Positions 36,401-45,454 of a DNA stretch of 64,000 bases are shown here, one piece after another. Made by a program: the position numbers and the translations under genes. Origin of the DNA: Symsagittifera roscoffensis (Eukaryota > Xenacoelomorpha > Acoela > Convolutidae). The stretch covers positions 7,579,624 to 7,643,623 of the forward strand of contig NC_087071.1 in assembly GCF_963678635.1 (NCBI RefSeq), given 5' to 3'. Positions within the stretch are counted from its first letter, which is position 1, and each line of letters opens with the position of its first letter. The notes beneath the pieces are model-generated. The model made no database searches. It was not told the DNA's origin and saw only the letters and a list, made by a program, of their open reading frames with translations.

Positions 36401-38398
36401 TATTTTTTTTTCCATACAGCTGTGTGATTTTGATTTCTTCACATTAGTACCCGCAGTGACAAAAATGGATAAAAATCGATTATATACAGATAAATTTACA
36501 GATTAACATAAAAAAAGAACCGATTTATCTACAATCATTTTTCGAACAATAATCAGTTTTATAAAGATAGTTTTTTTTCCATCAAAATGTGTGGATTTGG
36601 TAACAAATTAATCAATTTTTCTATTCCATGAACCTATAAAAAATCTGTCAACAATCTGCATATATTCAGTAAATAATCTTCATCTAACAAAACCTGCGGA
36701 TAATCAGTATAAAATCTGTAGATAATTTTTGTATATAACTTGAAATAATTGTTTATGAAATTTGTTAAAATTGATTATATTTCCCAAAATTATTAGAATC
36801 TTACAAAGTTTAGTTTTGACAAATAATTTGTTCAAATTAAGGAATTTTTTGTGCAAATTCTACAAAAGTTTGTAATCAAGGAAAAGTTTGCTCCGTGCTA
36901 TAGTGAGCTGAACTCATTTGAGCAAAATTTGGTACATCAAACTGCAAGTTTCCAGAGATATTTGTAAGAATTTGCAATCTAAGCGCTTCCGCGATATTAA
37001 AAGTATTTTTGTGCGAAATTTCTTCGAAATTTTTTCAAAAGATCAACTTTTTCAGCGCAGGTTTGTGAGATAAGAATGAAGATAAGTTTAGAGAAGTTAA
37101 CATAGTAGAGTATTTAGTTTCTGATGCAACTCTTCCCAAATCAAGACTTGAGAGAAACTTTCAGATCAAACATCAGTGCAAAGTTTTCAATAAAAAGCCT
37201 TCTTTATCGTTTAGATTCAATTTACTCATTTTTTATGATTGGCTAGAATGTTGAAAAAATTGGTACATAGTCTGTGAATATTATGTATATAGTCTTTATA
37301 AGTTTGGTATATAATGTGTATAGAATCTGTAAAAAGTATGTATTTAGTTTGCATATAATCAGTTTTTAATCTGTAGATAGTCTGTAGTTAATCTGTTTAT
37401 AATCTCTATACAATCCGAATATAGTTTGCAAAAATTTTGCGACAGACAAAATTTTTTTAGATAGTTTAGTAGTAATTATGTAATGAAGATATACATTTTA
37501 AATAAAGTTCGAAACAATATGCATAATTATTGATTATTAAAAATACAATAATGAAATTCCACCTAAATAAAATTACAACAGATCCTAAATCTGTATTTTG
37601 GTTGTAGTTAAACGGTTTTTATCCTTTTTTGACACTGTGGGTAGAGATTTCAACTCCTCTTCTTCGTATTTTTTCAAAAGTATTGTTTTGTATTGCCAAA
37701 ATCACTAAAACTATGATAATTGAAAATTTAAATTCTACTAAAATCGGTTAATTTTTCTATAGATGAGTTGCATGGACACAAATCCCAAGTTTTTAAGTGA
37801 TTTTTAGGGAAAGTCTTTTTCTACAATGGTGATTATCCAAGAAACAAAAATACAAGCAAGGCAAAAATCACATAAACCGTCTCTGCTTCTGTTGAGGCAG
37901 GGGTTTTCGAGGAATCTTAATGAATAACCTCCCGAAGTATTTTATGCTCTCACTTAGCGACGAACAATGCAGAACTTGTGGTATCGACTTTTGTGTTCAT
38001 TCCAAATAATTCGCGGAGAAATTTAATTACAAAACTTTGTTATCATAAAAAGAGCTTGTTAACTTCTTGAATCGAAGTTTTTTTTTGACTCTGTTTCTTT
38101 TTCGTTGCAGGCCTTTTGAGATATTTCTCGAACCACTTGGTAATTCGGAATAATACAGAGTATGTTTTAATTTAACAATGTTTACTAGGCGCTTGCAACC
38201 CCGGAGTACAGAGAGCTGACGGAACGCACGGTGGGGAAATTAGTTCATGAAAGAGGCTACTCTGTTTACTCCATGGACACGGGACATCGTCTAAAGTGGG
38301 CAAATAGAAAGCAGTGGTCCAAAAATATTTTCCTCACTCACTCCTTAGGGAACAGATTTTCAAGAACCAATATTTTCCCACAAACTGTTAGTTTTTAG
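13425..38398 (+). CDS. FkbM-family SAM-dependent methyltransferase, membrane-anchored, five exons
   Basis: Five exons (13425-13818, 17714-17827, 30120-30394, 33315-33452, 38189-38398) join without a frame break into 376 residues. The first in-frame ATG is at 13425; the open frame upstream has only a GTG. Seen in order: a short basic tail (MKASFKLK), a hydrophobic segment at about residues 9-23, a hydrophilic stem to about residue 130, FLDLGANIG (152-160), ISVEP (174-178), KMDIESYE (265-272) and a C-terminal region to 376. The FkbM family transfers methyl groups from SAM to oxygen on sugars or small molecules; the D-x-G-x-N-x-G loop and the following acidic residue bind SAM. Sequons NVS, NAS and NVT and several cysteines fit a type II Golgi/ER-lumenal enzyme, which is inference. 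The substrate is unknown. The introns (3895, 12292, 2920 and 4736 bp) hold only repeats. Family call strong; exact 5' end and any upstream UTR exon uncertain. Confidence 0.85.
14200..14765. mobile_element. Foldback element copy 2, in intron 1
   Basis: The left arm (CATAGACCAAGAGCAAGTGA through CCAGATTTCTTCAT) and the right arm (reverse complement of GATATCTGGCATTTTTAG through CTTTGTCTGGTTG) pair over about 200 bp with mismatches. Same family as the copy next to exon 1. No coding frame. Confidence 0.6.
15750..16360 (-). pseudogene. Decayed minus-strand coding-like stretch in intron 1
   Basis: Less AT-rich than the flanks. Minus-strand frames give protein-like runs such as NVTEATLEKIEED, GAQNTIENFINAMPV and LKRPILLPRIVKAK, broken by stops. 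No domain is recognised. A retroelement gag tail is possible but unproven. Confidence 0.25.
16530..16628 (+). mobile_element. CCCGGGTTGACC-ended family, right-end fragment
   Basis: GTATGTTTAGCATTTTGGTC followed by ATGGAGGTCAACCCAGG matches the family's right terminus. Confidence 0.5.
17230..17511 (+). mobile_element. CCCGGGTTGACC-ended family, right half
   Basis: Shares the AACCAAGG ... TTGTGTTCGG segment of copy 1, then ATCATACAATTTTCATATAT units, and ends GGTCAACCCGGG at 17511. It lies 200 bp before exon 2. Confidence 0.6.
17714..17827 (+). CDS. Exon 2: SAM-binding motif I of the FkbM methyltransferase
   Basis: Supplies residues 132 (split Gly) to 170 (split Gly), including PVFLDLGANIGSFSI, the classic D-x-G-x-N-x-G glycine-rich loop. 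The acceptor chosen is ttataatag|GT. It is the only AG that restores the reading frame from exon 1, and the frame has a stop at 17635-17637 just upstream. The acceptor's pyrimidine tract is poor, so this junction is the least certain. The donor is ACG|gtaaaa, phase 1. Confidence 0.78.
19040..19275. repeat. TATAATCGATTATAATCCAT-rich block
   Basis: Dense repetition of ATAATCGATTAT and TATAATCCATTA, largely self-complementary. Similar blocks occur at 15.33-15.48, 19.76-19.99, 28.6-28.7, 29.0-29.1 and 42.48-42.67 kb. Confidence 0.65.
19405..19615. repeat. C-rich minisatellite with an ACGTA-CCCCCC core
   Basis: About ten irregular units of CCAACGTA or ACGACGTA followed by runs of five to eleven C. 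The plus strand is almost all C and A; the minus strand is G-rich with runs long enough for G-quadruplexes. The open frames on both strands here are by-products of the repeat. Confidence 0.85.
19681..19857. repeat. Perfect 51-bp inverted repeat beside the minisatellite
   Basis: The arms 19681-19731 and 19807-19857 are exact reverse complements (arm begins AAAGGGAAATTAAGCGAGAT). The 75-bp spacer contains TATAATCCATTATAATC. Confidence 0.85.
20250..26640. other. Plain intronic AT-rich DNA
   Basis: No supportable gene, RNA or repeat boundary. Open frames at 20849-21121, 23031-23237, 23645-24025 and 26249-26455 carry no family signature and match the local composition. Confidence 0.55.
26657..27110. 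mobile_element. 454-bp TIR element with 8-bp target duplication (AATTAGACG ends)
   Basis: AATACAGT flanks both sides (26649-26656 and 27111-27118). Inside, the left end GGGGCCTAGGAAATTAGACG and the inverted right end GGGGGTTGATAAATTAGACG continue into a shared GATAAGCAAATTAGA. The motif AAATTAGACG repeats several times per end, typical of subterminal transposase sites. An 8-bp duplication is the hAT-type size. No transposase. Confidence 0.75.
27119..27680. other. No gene seen
   Basis: AT-rich DNA. Nothing beyond short random frames. Confidence 0.55.
27736..27773. repeat. Short near-perfect hairpin
   Basis: TAGCTTTGTTGATAGT, a 4-base loop (CTAA) and ACTATCAACAAAGATA form a stem of about 16 bp with one mismatch. 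Confidence 0.6.
28505..29120. mobile_element. 616-bp TIR element with GCACTCAGTAAAAAG ends
   Basis: The left terminus GCACTCAGTAAAAAGGGAAA and the reverse complement of the right terminus GCACTCAGTAAAAAGAGAAA match at 23 of the first 25 positions. The interior is rich in TATAATCCATTATAATC-type sequence. No coding frame, and no clear target duplication. Confidence 0.7.
29592..29956. mobile_element. 365-bp hAT-like TIR element with an internal B-box-like palindrome
   Basis: TATCCAAT (29584-29591) and CATCCAAT (29957-29964) flank ends reading CAGTAGCGGATTTAATCC and, inverted, CAGGAGCCGATCTGGAAT. An 8-bp duplication and CAG(T/G)-starting termini fit hAT non-autonomous elements. At 29697-29711 is GGGGATTCGAATCCC, which resembles a tRNA T-loop/B box, but no cloverleaf could be built. 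Confidence 0.65.
30120..30394 (+). CDS. Exon 3: motif II and central region of the FkbM methyltransferase
   Basis: The acceptor ttatttcag|GG restores the split Gly codon exactly, giving YG-VRTISVEP. This is the second Rossmann strand, whose acidic residue (E177) should bind the SAM ribose. The exon continues through AMKRLATSVVLNKF, a K/G-rich loop (NKGGTKIRD) and TTIDDLLKEV, matching the family's usual leucine/aspartate-rich stretch before the KxDxExxE motif. It carries an N-A-S sequon and two cysteines. The donor AAC|gtaagt is consensus, phase 0, and is followed 24 bases later by a long CT microsatellite. Confidence 0.85.
30418..30459. repeat. (CT)n microsatellite
   Basis: About 20 CT units, starting 24 bases downstream of the exon 3 donor. 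It explains the Ser-Leu and Arg-Glu repeat frames here. Confidence 0.95.
30709..32550. repeat. Tandem duplication of about 1.06 kb within intron 3
   Basis: The sequence from 30709 (CTTGGAACAAAACTTTAAAT) to about 31412 recurs from 31767 to about 32465 with few changes, including CTCAGGCGGCCATGGCAGCC and TTACTGCTCGTTACAGGTCT. A third partial copy of the distal part (CAGGCCAAACGTAACTCTCG) lies at 31614-31763 and matches 32394-32548. A 195-bp repeat interrupts the first copy. Confidence 0.85.
31411..31604 (+). repeat. 195-bp dispersed repeat, copy 1
   Basis: Runs from TTGGATTTTATTCTCTTCGA to GTTACCAGT and is nearly identical to 36103-36299. It interrupts the tandem duplication of intron 3. Confidence 0.8.
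33315..33452 (+). CDS. Exon 4: KxDxExxE motif of the FkbM methyltransferase
   Basis: Forty-six codons, phase 0 at both ends. The acceptor is ttctatag|ATT and the donor AAG|gtaaac. It encodes IVVKMDIESYEPYALMGAE followed by a strand ending in MIYMEWAEM. In the family this is usually K-x-D-x-E-G-x-E followed by VLxGA and a strand ending in E; here the motif glycine is Ser270. An N-V-T sequon lies in HNVTM. Confidence 0.87.
33680..34483 (+). mobile_element. CCCGGGTTGACC-ended TIR element, full-length copy (about 0.8 kb)
   Basis: The left end CTCGGGTTAAT and the right end TTGTCAACCCGG enclose the family's usual interior: CTTATCATAGAC units, CCAAAAAGTTGATTTTTT, GTGTTCGTGACC, TTTGCATGCAAAACT and GTATGGAACTG units. 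No transposase frame. Confidence 0.6.
34484..36100. other. No exon seen
   Basis: Intron 4 sequence. The open frames at 34875-35209 and 35704-35943 lack family motifs. Confidence 0.55.
36103..36299 (+). repeat. 195-bp dispersed repeat, copy 2
   Basis: Matches 31411-31604 over its whole length with a handful of substitutions (for example CTTCGATCGTTTCCACAAAA). Short diverged relatives lie at 11.45 kb and, inverted, at 51.95 kb. Confidence 0.8.
36450..37641. mobile_element. 1.19-kb TIR element with AATCTGTA arrays, copy 1
   Basis: The left end CCCGCAGTGACAAAAATGGA and the inverted right end CCCACAGTGTCAAAAAAGGA continue into ATAAAAA(T/C)CG, a TIR of about 29 bp. The flanks read TA on both sides, the target dinucleotide of Tc1/mariner elements. 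Two internal arrays of AATCTGTATAT-type units lie at about 36.64-36.73 and 37.26-37.43 kb. No transposase. Confidence 0.8.
38189..38398 (+). CDS. Exon 5: C-terminal region and stop of the FkbM methyltransferase
   Basis: The acceptor is tttactag|GCG, phase 0. Sixty-nine codons then TAG. The peptide begins ALATPEYRELTERTVGKLV and continues HERGYSVYSMD, a helix-turn-strand typical of the FkbM C-terminus where a tip helix precedes the last strands, and then KQWSKNIFLTH. No canonical AATAAA lies immediately downstream; AATAAC occurs about 80 bp after the stop, so the cleavage site is unassigned. Confidence 0.8.
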   Translation, partial: ALATPEYRELTERTVGKLVHERGYSVYSMDTGHRLKWANRKQWSKNIFLTHSLGNRFSRTNIFPQTVSF

Positions 38399-41300
38399 GA
38401 GTCATGAGTGTAGTGAATACTCTTATATAGGTCATATTTTGCTCGTTGAAAGCTATTAAGAACGTATGCTTTCTTTGGTCAATAACCCGGACAGTTTTTT
38501 CTTAAGATCAGACTGTTTGGAAGCGGTAAACATATGCTTAGAGGCGTCACATTGAAAAGTAATTATTTTTGACAACCTCGGATTTTTTTTGTACTAAACT
38601 TGACTTTAAATGAAATTATTTTTTTTTTTCATATTATGATATTACTGTTGTTTCATTTATCAGGAAAAGTCTGAAAATCTGTTTACGCTTAACTTTGATT
38701 TTTTTTCTGCGTTTTGTCATTTTATTTCTTTTTAAGTTCTCTTCAATTCGTTTGTTTTGGGAAAATCAAACCCAATTAATTTTTAAAAAAAGCATAAAAA
38801 ACGCGAAAAACGTGATCAATTTCTAATTTTGGAAGTAGATTTTAATTTTCAGATTTGTGAGCGCAATTCAAAAATTACCTTTTGGTCCAGTTTTCTCAAA
38901 ATAAATTCCATTTATCAAAAAACTGTCACTTTTTTAAAGTTCAAAGTGCTTAAAGTTCATATAATGTTTTGAAAATCAAATATTGATTATTTTAAAGAAA
39001 CAAATCGTTTTTCTTTTCGTTTCCCTGCGTTCATGACTTTTTTCAAACTGAATTTTTGAAATGTTTTGAAACTATGATTCCATTCTGCATATAAAACTTT
39101 GAAACTCTGCATTTAAAACTCTATTTGAAAAAGAAATAGTGTTGTATATCATCCTTCTGTCAAATCCCTTAAACCTGGTGATACGCAATTATACTGTTGC
39201 ATGCAAGAAAACTCTAAAAGTTTTACATTGTTAATTTTTAGACTTCAGGATCTTAAAATCTTTATAAAGGAATTTGAACCCATTTATGCAGTTATTTTCC
39301 CCCTAATGCAGTTTCCAAATCAATTTTGCTTATCAATGTATTTGAGTTATGACAATGATTGTAATTTGCTGATTTAAAACATTCAGATTTTTTTTTCGAA
39401 ATTAGCAGTGAACTGAAAAGTTTACTTCTTTTGATGTGCGGATATTCAAACCATCTTCAAGGTTGTCATAAAGTCAATCTTTTCAATCACAAGGTAAGAA
39501 GTATGAACTGTTAAAATGAAGCAATTATGTGTCCGGGCAGCGATAAAAGCAGAGAGTGGAAAATGATTTTCATTTAAAGCTGTCATACCAATTATGCCGC
39601 AAGAATGATCGTCAGAAAATTACACAACGAAATTGCTTCAACTTTTTTTGCCAAACGTTTTAGAAAAAACCAAATGCATGAGGTTTTGTAGTAAAGGCAA
39701 AAGCCGAAGCTGTCACAGAAGTGAACAGACCATTTCAGTTTAATGATGTGGAAAAAATTTGATTTAACTGTTTTTGCCAATTGACATATATGATATATAA
39801 CCTTCAACATTTTTTTTTCATTAAAAACTCCATCACAAACAAACACTGAAGATGGTAACTGTATGTACAATTTTTAATTCTTCCAATTAATAACCAGCCA
39901 TACTTAATTAAAAAAACTTAAACACATAACGATCCGAAAAGGGAAAACCGTGGTTATTTCTACTTTTTTTGAAGATCGGTTATAAAAAAAACTGTTGGCT
40001 GGTTTTTTCACAAACTCGAGCAAGTTTATGTCAGAAAACGTCCATTTCAGTTGAATTAGTAGTCGAAAAATGGCAAAGTCTGGCTTTTTTCCTGAAGCGG
40101 GTATCGTTTTATTGAAGAAAGAAGTAAATTGGATCTTCTGTAGCTGTTTATCTAACAGTTAGTCCAATATGTTTGAGAACGTTAAAGAATGATCTACTCA
40201 CAAGAATGTACAAAAACGTCTTTCTCCAAAAACTCGTGAATATACTAACTCTAAAATTGCAAAAATTATACGCTACAGTTTTCTGTTACAAATATGTTCA
40301 TCCCAGCAATTTATTAACCAAAGTGGATTTGTTGGAGGTAAAATGTTTAAAACTGATAAGAATTTTGAGTTTCTTTCAGGCACTCATAAAAAAAGACTGA
40401 AAATTAAAATCATATAATATATCAAAATAAACTTCCTAAAAGGTCATAATTACTAGACGAATAGTAGCCATGTTTTGTTTCTGTCAATTTTTTTTTCGGC
40501 CAAGTATCTCAGTTGTTCAAGGTTTTGATGCAAAACTCACAGAGTGGGTTGATTTTGAAAATGTACCATTTACATTTTACTGCCAAAAAACTCCCTGTAA
40601 AAAATTTGAATTTAAATTTTTTTAAACTTGTGAAAAGTAAGAGATAGAATAAATAATAAAAGTCTTTCCAGATTTCACTTCGACTCGAATTTTCAAAAGA
40701 TCCTTTTTGCACAAAAAACCATTATTTTTTTGTCAACAACTTTGAATTTTACAGAGTGTTTTACAGATTTTGGCATTGTTTTTCAACCCTTAATTTCCGG
40801 TTTAATCTCACAAATTCATCATTTTTGCAGTTTAACTTATTTGTGTTTGTTTAATCAGCATTATGGAAGTTTAGGAATTACAAAAACATTGTGAAAAATT
40901 GTTTAACCTCAGTCAAAGAACATGCTGACCAAAAAACATTTCGAGTTAATAAGAACTAGATATTAGTAAAAAGAGAAATGTACCGAAAAAAAAGTTTTGA
41001 AAACACGTTTTTCAAACGCAGATTGAGCACAGGTTTTAATTATACAGGTTTTTGTTCCGACTTTTGCAAAGTTTGTGTTTTCTTCAGACATGTTTTTTGA
41101 AAAGTTGTTGGTATCGATCAAGAATTTTTTGGATTGTCAAGCAATTCAGCTTGCACCAGGCTAAATTTCGACGCCAGTTTTAAATATTTGCAAATGTTTG
41201 ACAATTAACACGCAATACAATTCATGCTATTAATGCGTAAGCGGCAATTTAATTTGTTTTGAAATACAGGTCCAAAGTATTTGGTCTATTTAAAGTTTTG

Positions 41301-42225
41301 GTATATGCGAGACATATCACTTTGTACTTGAAAAGCGTGTTGGGGGATCGTTAAAAATCTCAAAAAAGTTCAAATTGTTTTCTTCTTTTTTTAAGCCGAC
41401 ATTACTCGATAGAGCTCGGGGGGCAGTTGGAACGACCAGGCGTCGCCCTGATGCAATTGGTATGGATTACTGAATCATGTACAGATTATCTTTAGTTTAT
41501 TTACACGTATTGAACCAAAAAAAAACAATCGTTTGGACACTAAACTCATCGAAGTTGAAACAGAATACATCCTATCTGTATTAAGCTGATTATCGTTCGC
41601 AATAGTTTTTTAGACAAACCATTTTTTTTAGAATAGTCTGAAATTTTTTTTCTGGAATTATTCATTTTTTTCCATTTTTGTGACGGCCAGCAGTAAACAT
41701 GAAATTTGCTTGATTTGCTTGCAAATTATTAGGACAGTTTTGTTAAATTGTTTTGTTAAGTTATCAGTTTTGTTAAATTACTATGGCAGGTTTGTTAAAT
41801 CAATTATAGAGTGTGGCACGATTCATTTATTTTTCGACCGCAGCGCAATTGGGTTAAAACTACAAAAAAAACTACTGCGAGGCAGCTTGTATAAATTTAA
41901 TTTTGGTTTTGGTTTTGGCGTTCACTGCAACTTTCAATTTTTTTTCTGAAATCACATATTGTGACAGGGGATAAAAATCGTGCTATAAATGGTCCCCTTC
42001 AATGAGGTTCTATGGATAATAATCAAAAACAAAGAACTTTCATGGTCTGTCTTCTTATAATTCTATAATAATCAATTTTAATTGATTAATAATCAATTGA
42101 AAAACAAAGAGAGTGGTTATCATTTAATCCCATATCATGAATTATAAAGAATTATGAAAGGTTACAAGGAAGACTAATAGCTTGATATGAGTAAAAGCCT
42201 AGGTTTTCTTTCTGGAATTTTGTAG
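38399..42225. other. Downstream flank without a recognised gene
   Basis: AT-rich sequence. The first few hundred bases should hold the 3' UTR of the methyltransferase. Open frames at 39592-39870, 40173-40400, 40509-40712 and 41680-41949 have no family signature. Confidence 0.55.
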
Positions 42226-42230
42226 TAAAT

Positions 42231-42300
42231 GGGGAAGGTAGTTGTGTGGGGTAGGGTAGGTGGGGGAGGTTGGGTGGACAAAAGTGAGTGAGGATGGGGT
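42231..42300. other. G-rich tract with G-quadruplex potential
   Basis: Reads GGGGAAGG then GTGGGGTAGGGTAGGTGGGG, GGTTGGGTGG and GGATGGGGTGG on the plus strand. It has at least four G-runs of three or more within 40 bases, in otherwise AT-rich DNA. Confidence 0.7.
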
Positions 42301-42479
42301 GGTTATAAATTTGAGAGTGTCATATTAGGTGAAAAATTTGAGAAGATCAGGGTTTAAAGTGTGAGGGATATGGTTTTGCAAAATTTAAATTATTCTGAGT
42401 AGAATTACAAGGTTAGATTAGGTTTGACAAGAAATATTTTATAGGCTGCGAGTAATGTCGAAAATCTTGCAAGTTTTGC

Positions 42480-42670
42480 TTAAAGAAACTCTTAGAGAAT
42501 ATAATCCAATATAACCCATTATAGTCGATTTTAAATGGACTATAATCGATTTAACAATTCTAAAAATTAATCGATTATGAAGGATTATGATCAATTGCTT
42601 GGTCCCAATGGAAAGTTATAATCCATTCTAATTGCAAAGTTTTTGACAACGAAAGTCTAATATAACCATT
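42480..42670. repeat. TATAATCGAT-rich block
   Basis: Repeated ATAATCGATT and TATAATCCATT motifs in both orientations, as in intron 2. Confidence 0.6.
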
Positions 42671-43345
42671 AATATCCATGGAATCTCACTGCAGGCTTTT
42701 TTCAAGCAAAAATGGCCTGCTTGTGAAGTTCAAGCAATGTTATTTCTTCTCTGATTTTTTTTCTTCGAGGAAACTACATTAAATAAATAAACCTTTTTTA
42801 TAATCTGACACGTTGTCACTTTAAACTTGTGGAGAGTCAGCCTTCGAAATGTTTCTTTTCAGAATTTAAACTCAGAATCAATTTGAAGGTTTACTCTCCA
42901 AACTTCTCAGAAGACAAGCTGCAAACTTTGCCATACTTATTTCAATTACAGCCCGGGTCAAGGTTTGCGATTTATGTTTCATTCGGAGCGGTTCGAACAC
43001 ATGTCAGAGTTCGACAGGAAATCCATAGTCGGGAAAGTTCTTTAGTCGAACTCAAAGTCGAATGAAAAAGTCGAATCGGTCAAATATTAAGTCGATTGAA
43101 CACAAAGTTGAAACATAAAGTCAAACACTAGTGTTTTAGAGTCTGCAATTCTGTCAGACAAGACATTGCATGATTGATTTCATCATATTTTGTATCATCC
43201 CTGAAAGTAGGTTTTCTGACAATTTCCACAACTACAAGTTGAAAGGTGTTAAGAGTTTTTCAAACCTGGACTCAATGGAGAGTTTCAAATTTTAGCCGGC
43301 TTGCAGTTTATCAGTTTGCACGTTGGGGTATTCTGTGAGTAGCAT

Positions 43346-43523
43346 CAGCGCAAATAATTTGGTTTCTGAGCACTTTTTGAGTCTATTACTCTTACGAAAC
43401 ATTAATCTCAAATGAGCTTTAATACGCCGATACCTTTATCGGCGTATTAAAGCTCATTTGAGATTAATGTTTCGTAAGAGTAATAGACTCAAAAAGTGCT
43501 CAGAAACCAAATTATTTGCGCTG
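43346..43523. repeat. Perfect 87-bp palindrome with a 4-nt loop
   Basis: The arms 43346-43432 and 43437-43523 are exact reverse complements around CCTT. The outer arm starts CAGCGCAAATAATTTGG and the centre is GCCGATA-CCTT-TATCGGC. It lies just beyond the 3' end of the BEL integrase remnant. Old palindromes normally diverge, so it is either very recent or an assembly artefact. Confidence 0.95.
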
Positions 43524-43800
43524 AAACTATTGCTCAAAAATCGAGGGTTTATATTTTTCTATTGCGTTGGTTATTTCAATCAAGGGTAAAGTTTTATGAC
43601 TTGTCCGTTTTAGCCGCACGGCTTGAAAAGAGCTGAAAAAATTAGGTCCTTGGATGGTCGACTAAATCTCCTGTTTGGATCTTAATTGTTCCAGTCTTTC
43701 CTAAAATTTTGCTGATGAGGGTCGATACAAAACAAAACAAAGTAGAAAGATTAGTTGACTATGCTCAAAGATAAGTCGACAAGTTCAACCCGTATACTCA

Positions 43801-44796
43801 AAATGTCTCATAATTTTCGTCGTTTATGGTGCGTGATCCGGTGACTTTGTAGAAAGAAACTTTGAAATTCTTTATCAATCTTTCAAAAGACCCTCCAAAA
43901 AGTTGTACGGCGGGTGGGTTAAAATTACTTTCAATCCAAAATGTTTGTTCTAATCTTTAAACTGTTTCGACCCTTGAAGTCGCTGCAGAAGTTGCTCGAG
44001 ATCGCTGTTGGCACCAAAGGAACATTTTCCATTTCCGATTGTGTTTTGCTGGCTTTTCCACGTCGAGCGATAAAGCGTCGATTAGCATGAAAAGTGCAGT
44101 CTGAATTGACGAGTTTGCAGATTCCAGGTTTTATGGATCAAGTAACAAGAAGAGTGAAGAGCAAAAAATTTTTTTTGGAAATAATTTCATTGTACTTTGT
44201 TGGGAAAGGTTCATCGAAGTCAACTTCTATTGCGAGGAAAAGGTAACGTTTGTCCTGTACTGCTAATCTGAGAAGAAGCAAAGCTACCATTAGAGACGCA
44301 ATTGATTCTTGGTGTAGACGGCGGCATGAAAGGTACTGACGGAATTTTCTTTTCTTTGGTTGTGTTTTAAAACGCTTTTTTTTCAAATGCTGCAGCTGTG
44401 TTTCAAAGCACAAGGTTCATTGCTGCCGTGATTAAGCTGCAGAAGGAGACCAATGAAATTTTATTCTGCGTCCATGATTACGGTGCGGCGGCTGGAGAAA
44501 TAAATTGTTGCTTTGTTGAGATGTCATTTGATTCGAAGTATTTCCAATTCGTCAAGAAATGGGCACAGTGTTTATAGTCGGCAGAGGTCGGATTTTGTTA
44601 TGTTTATGAAACTTGTCATGTTCATTGGAGAAGTATCGAATTGAATTTTTTCAAAAGAAGCAGCAAACGCCTTGGCCAGGTTCTGAAGTGTGAGCTGGCG
44701 TCGTTCTTTCGCCTTGAAGTGCTGTACAAAAAGACTGACAAATGCTGTCACTTGCAGACATCTTGTCCATGTGCTAAATCGGATGTAGTCAACCAC
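43801..44796 (-). pseudogene. BEL integrase remnant
   Basis: Pieces in order: YIRFSTWTRCLQVTAFVSLF (44572-44796, the BEL RFSSWxKLLRVxAW motif at the start of the integrase part), YLFLAIEVDFDEPFPTKY (44138-44413, core start with a catalytic Asp), and NPPAVQLFGGSFERLIKN then YKVTGSRTINDENYETF (43801-43920, the catalytic-Glu region N-P-P-A-x-x-F-G-G-x-W-E-R-L; W is replaced by F and Glu is kept). TIKIQTGDLV near 43.67 kb matches the C-terminal GDLV motif in another frame. Confidence 0.8.
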
Positions 44797-44958
44797 TGTG
44801 GAGTTTGATTGTCTACATTGGTTTGCTGTCGGCTGAGGTTGGCTGTTTGTTGTTAGAATATCAATCGAAGGCTGTAATTTATATTGTGCCAGCCAAACTG
44901 ATGAAGGCTGACTAACGAAGGCTGGTCCTTCGGATTATCGGAAGTCGACTGCCAAGTT

Positions 44959-45454
44959 TTATGATTTGTAACCACAATTTCCATCGTCATCAGGGTTGTT
45001 TTGCTGGGTATGTATCTCCAACTGTTTTGCAAAATCGAGTCCAAGATGAAATTGATGTGGCTGGCAAAAAATATTCGGTGGCACTGTTTTGGATAATTGA
45101 TCCCATGTAAAATTGTCGTCCTGTATTTCCAGTGTTATTCTATTGATCTTGTTGTCCTGCCGTCCTTTGACAAATTTTGAAAAATTGGCCCAATTTGTCG
45201 CGGAATGGATTTCCAAGTTCGATATTGACATCTTCTCAAGAGGTGCTACTCGTGTTTTTCCAACAATGTTTTTTACTTCTGCTATGATGCCGTCGGCATA
45301 GGTGATCATGAAGTAGGCAACTGATTCGAGGACGACTTCGAGGCGTCTTTGAAGACATGGAGTTGCATGCAGAGACAGTTTTTACCTGTATTGAATCAAT
45401 TCCGTTGAAGGCAAATGTCGTTGAACTGGTTGCATTCGCCAACCAAACCGTCAA
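44959..45454 (-). pseudogene. BEL RNase H remnant
   Basis: Minus-strand frames give IVGKTRVAPLEKMSISNLEI, matching the BEL motif (S-K-x-R-V-A-P-L-K-x-x-S-I-P-R-L-E-L), then KFVKGRQDNKI. An adjoining frame to 45454 covers the start of the domain, so a frameshift lies near 45.3 kb. Confidence 0.7.

Larger units (their letters stand above)
33453..38188 (+). other. Intron 4 of the methyltransferase gene (4.7 kb)
   Basis: Starts gtaaac and ends tttactag. It contains a full-length CCCGGGTTGACC-ended element (33.68-34.48 kb), a second copy of the 195-bp dispersed repeat (36.10-36.30 kb) and the 1.19-kb TIR element (36.45-37.64 kb). From 34.5 to 36.1 kb nothing else is supportable. Confidence 0.72.

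Noticed and set aside
13425-38398. Bacterial contamination, because FkbM methyltransferases are common in bacteria
   Set aside because: The coding sequence is split by four GT-AG introns, with phases that match, and the introns hold eukaryotic transposons.
42829-43065. 78-residue frame between the TATAATC block and the palindrome
   Set aside because: Lacks an ATG start and a family motif; possibly LTR or leader DNA of the BEL element, but no repeat pair proves it.
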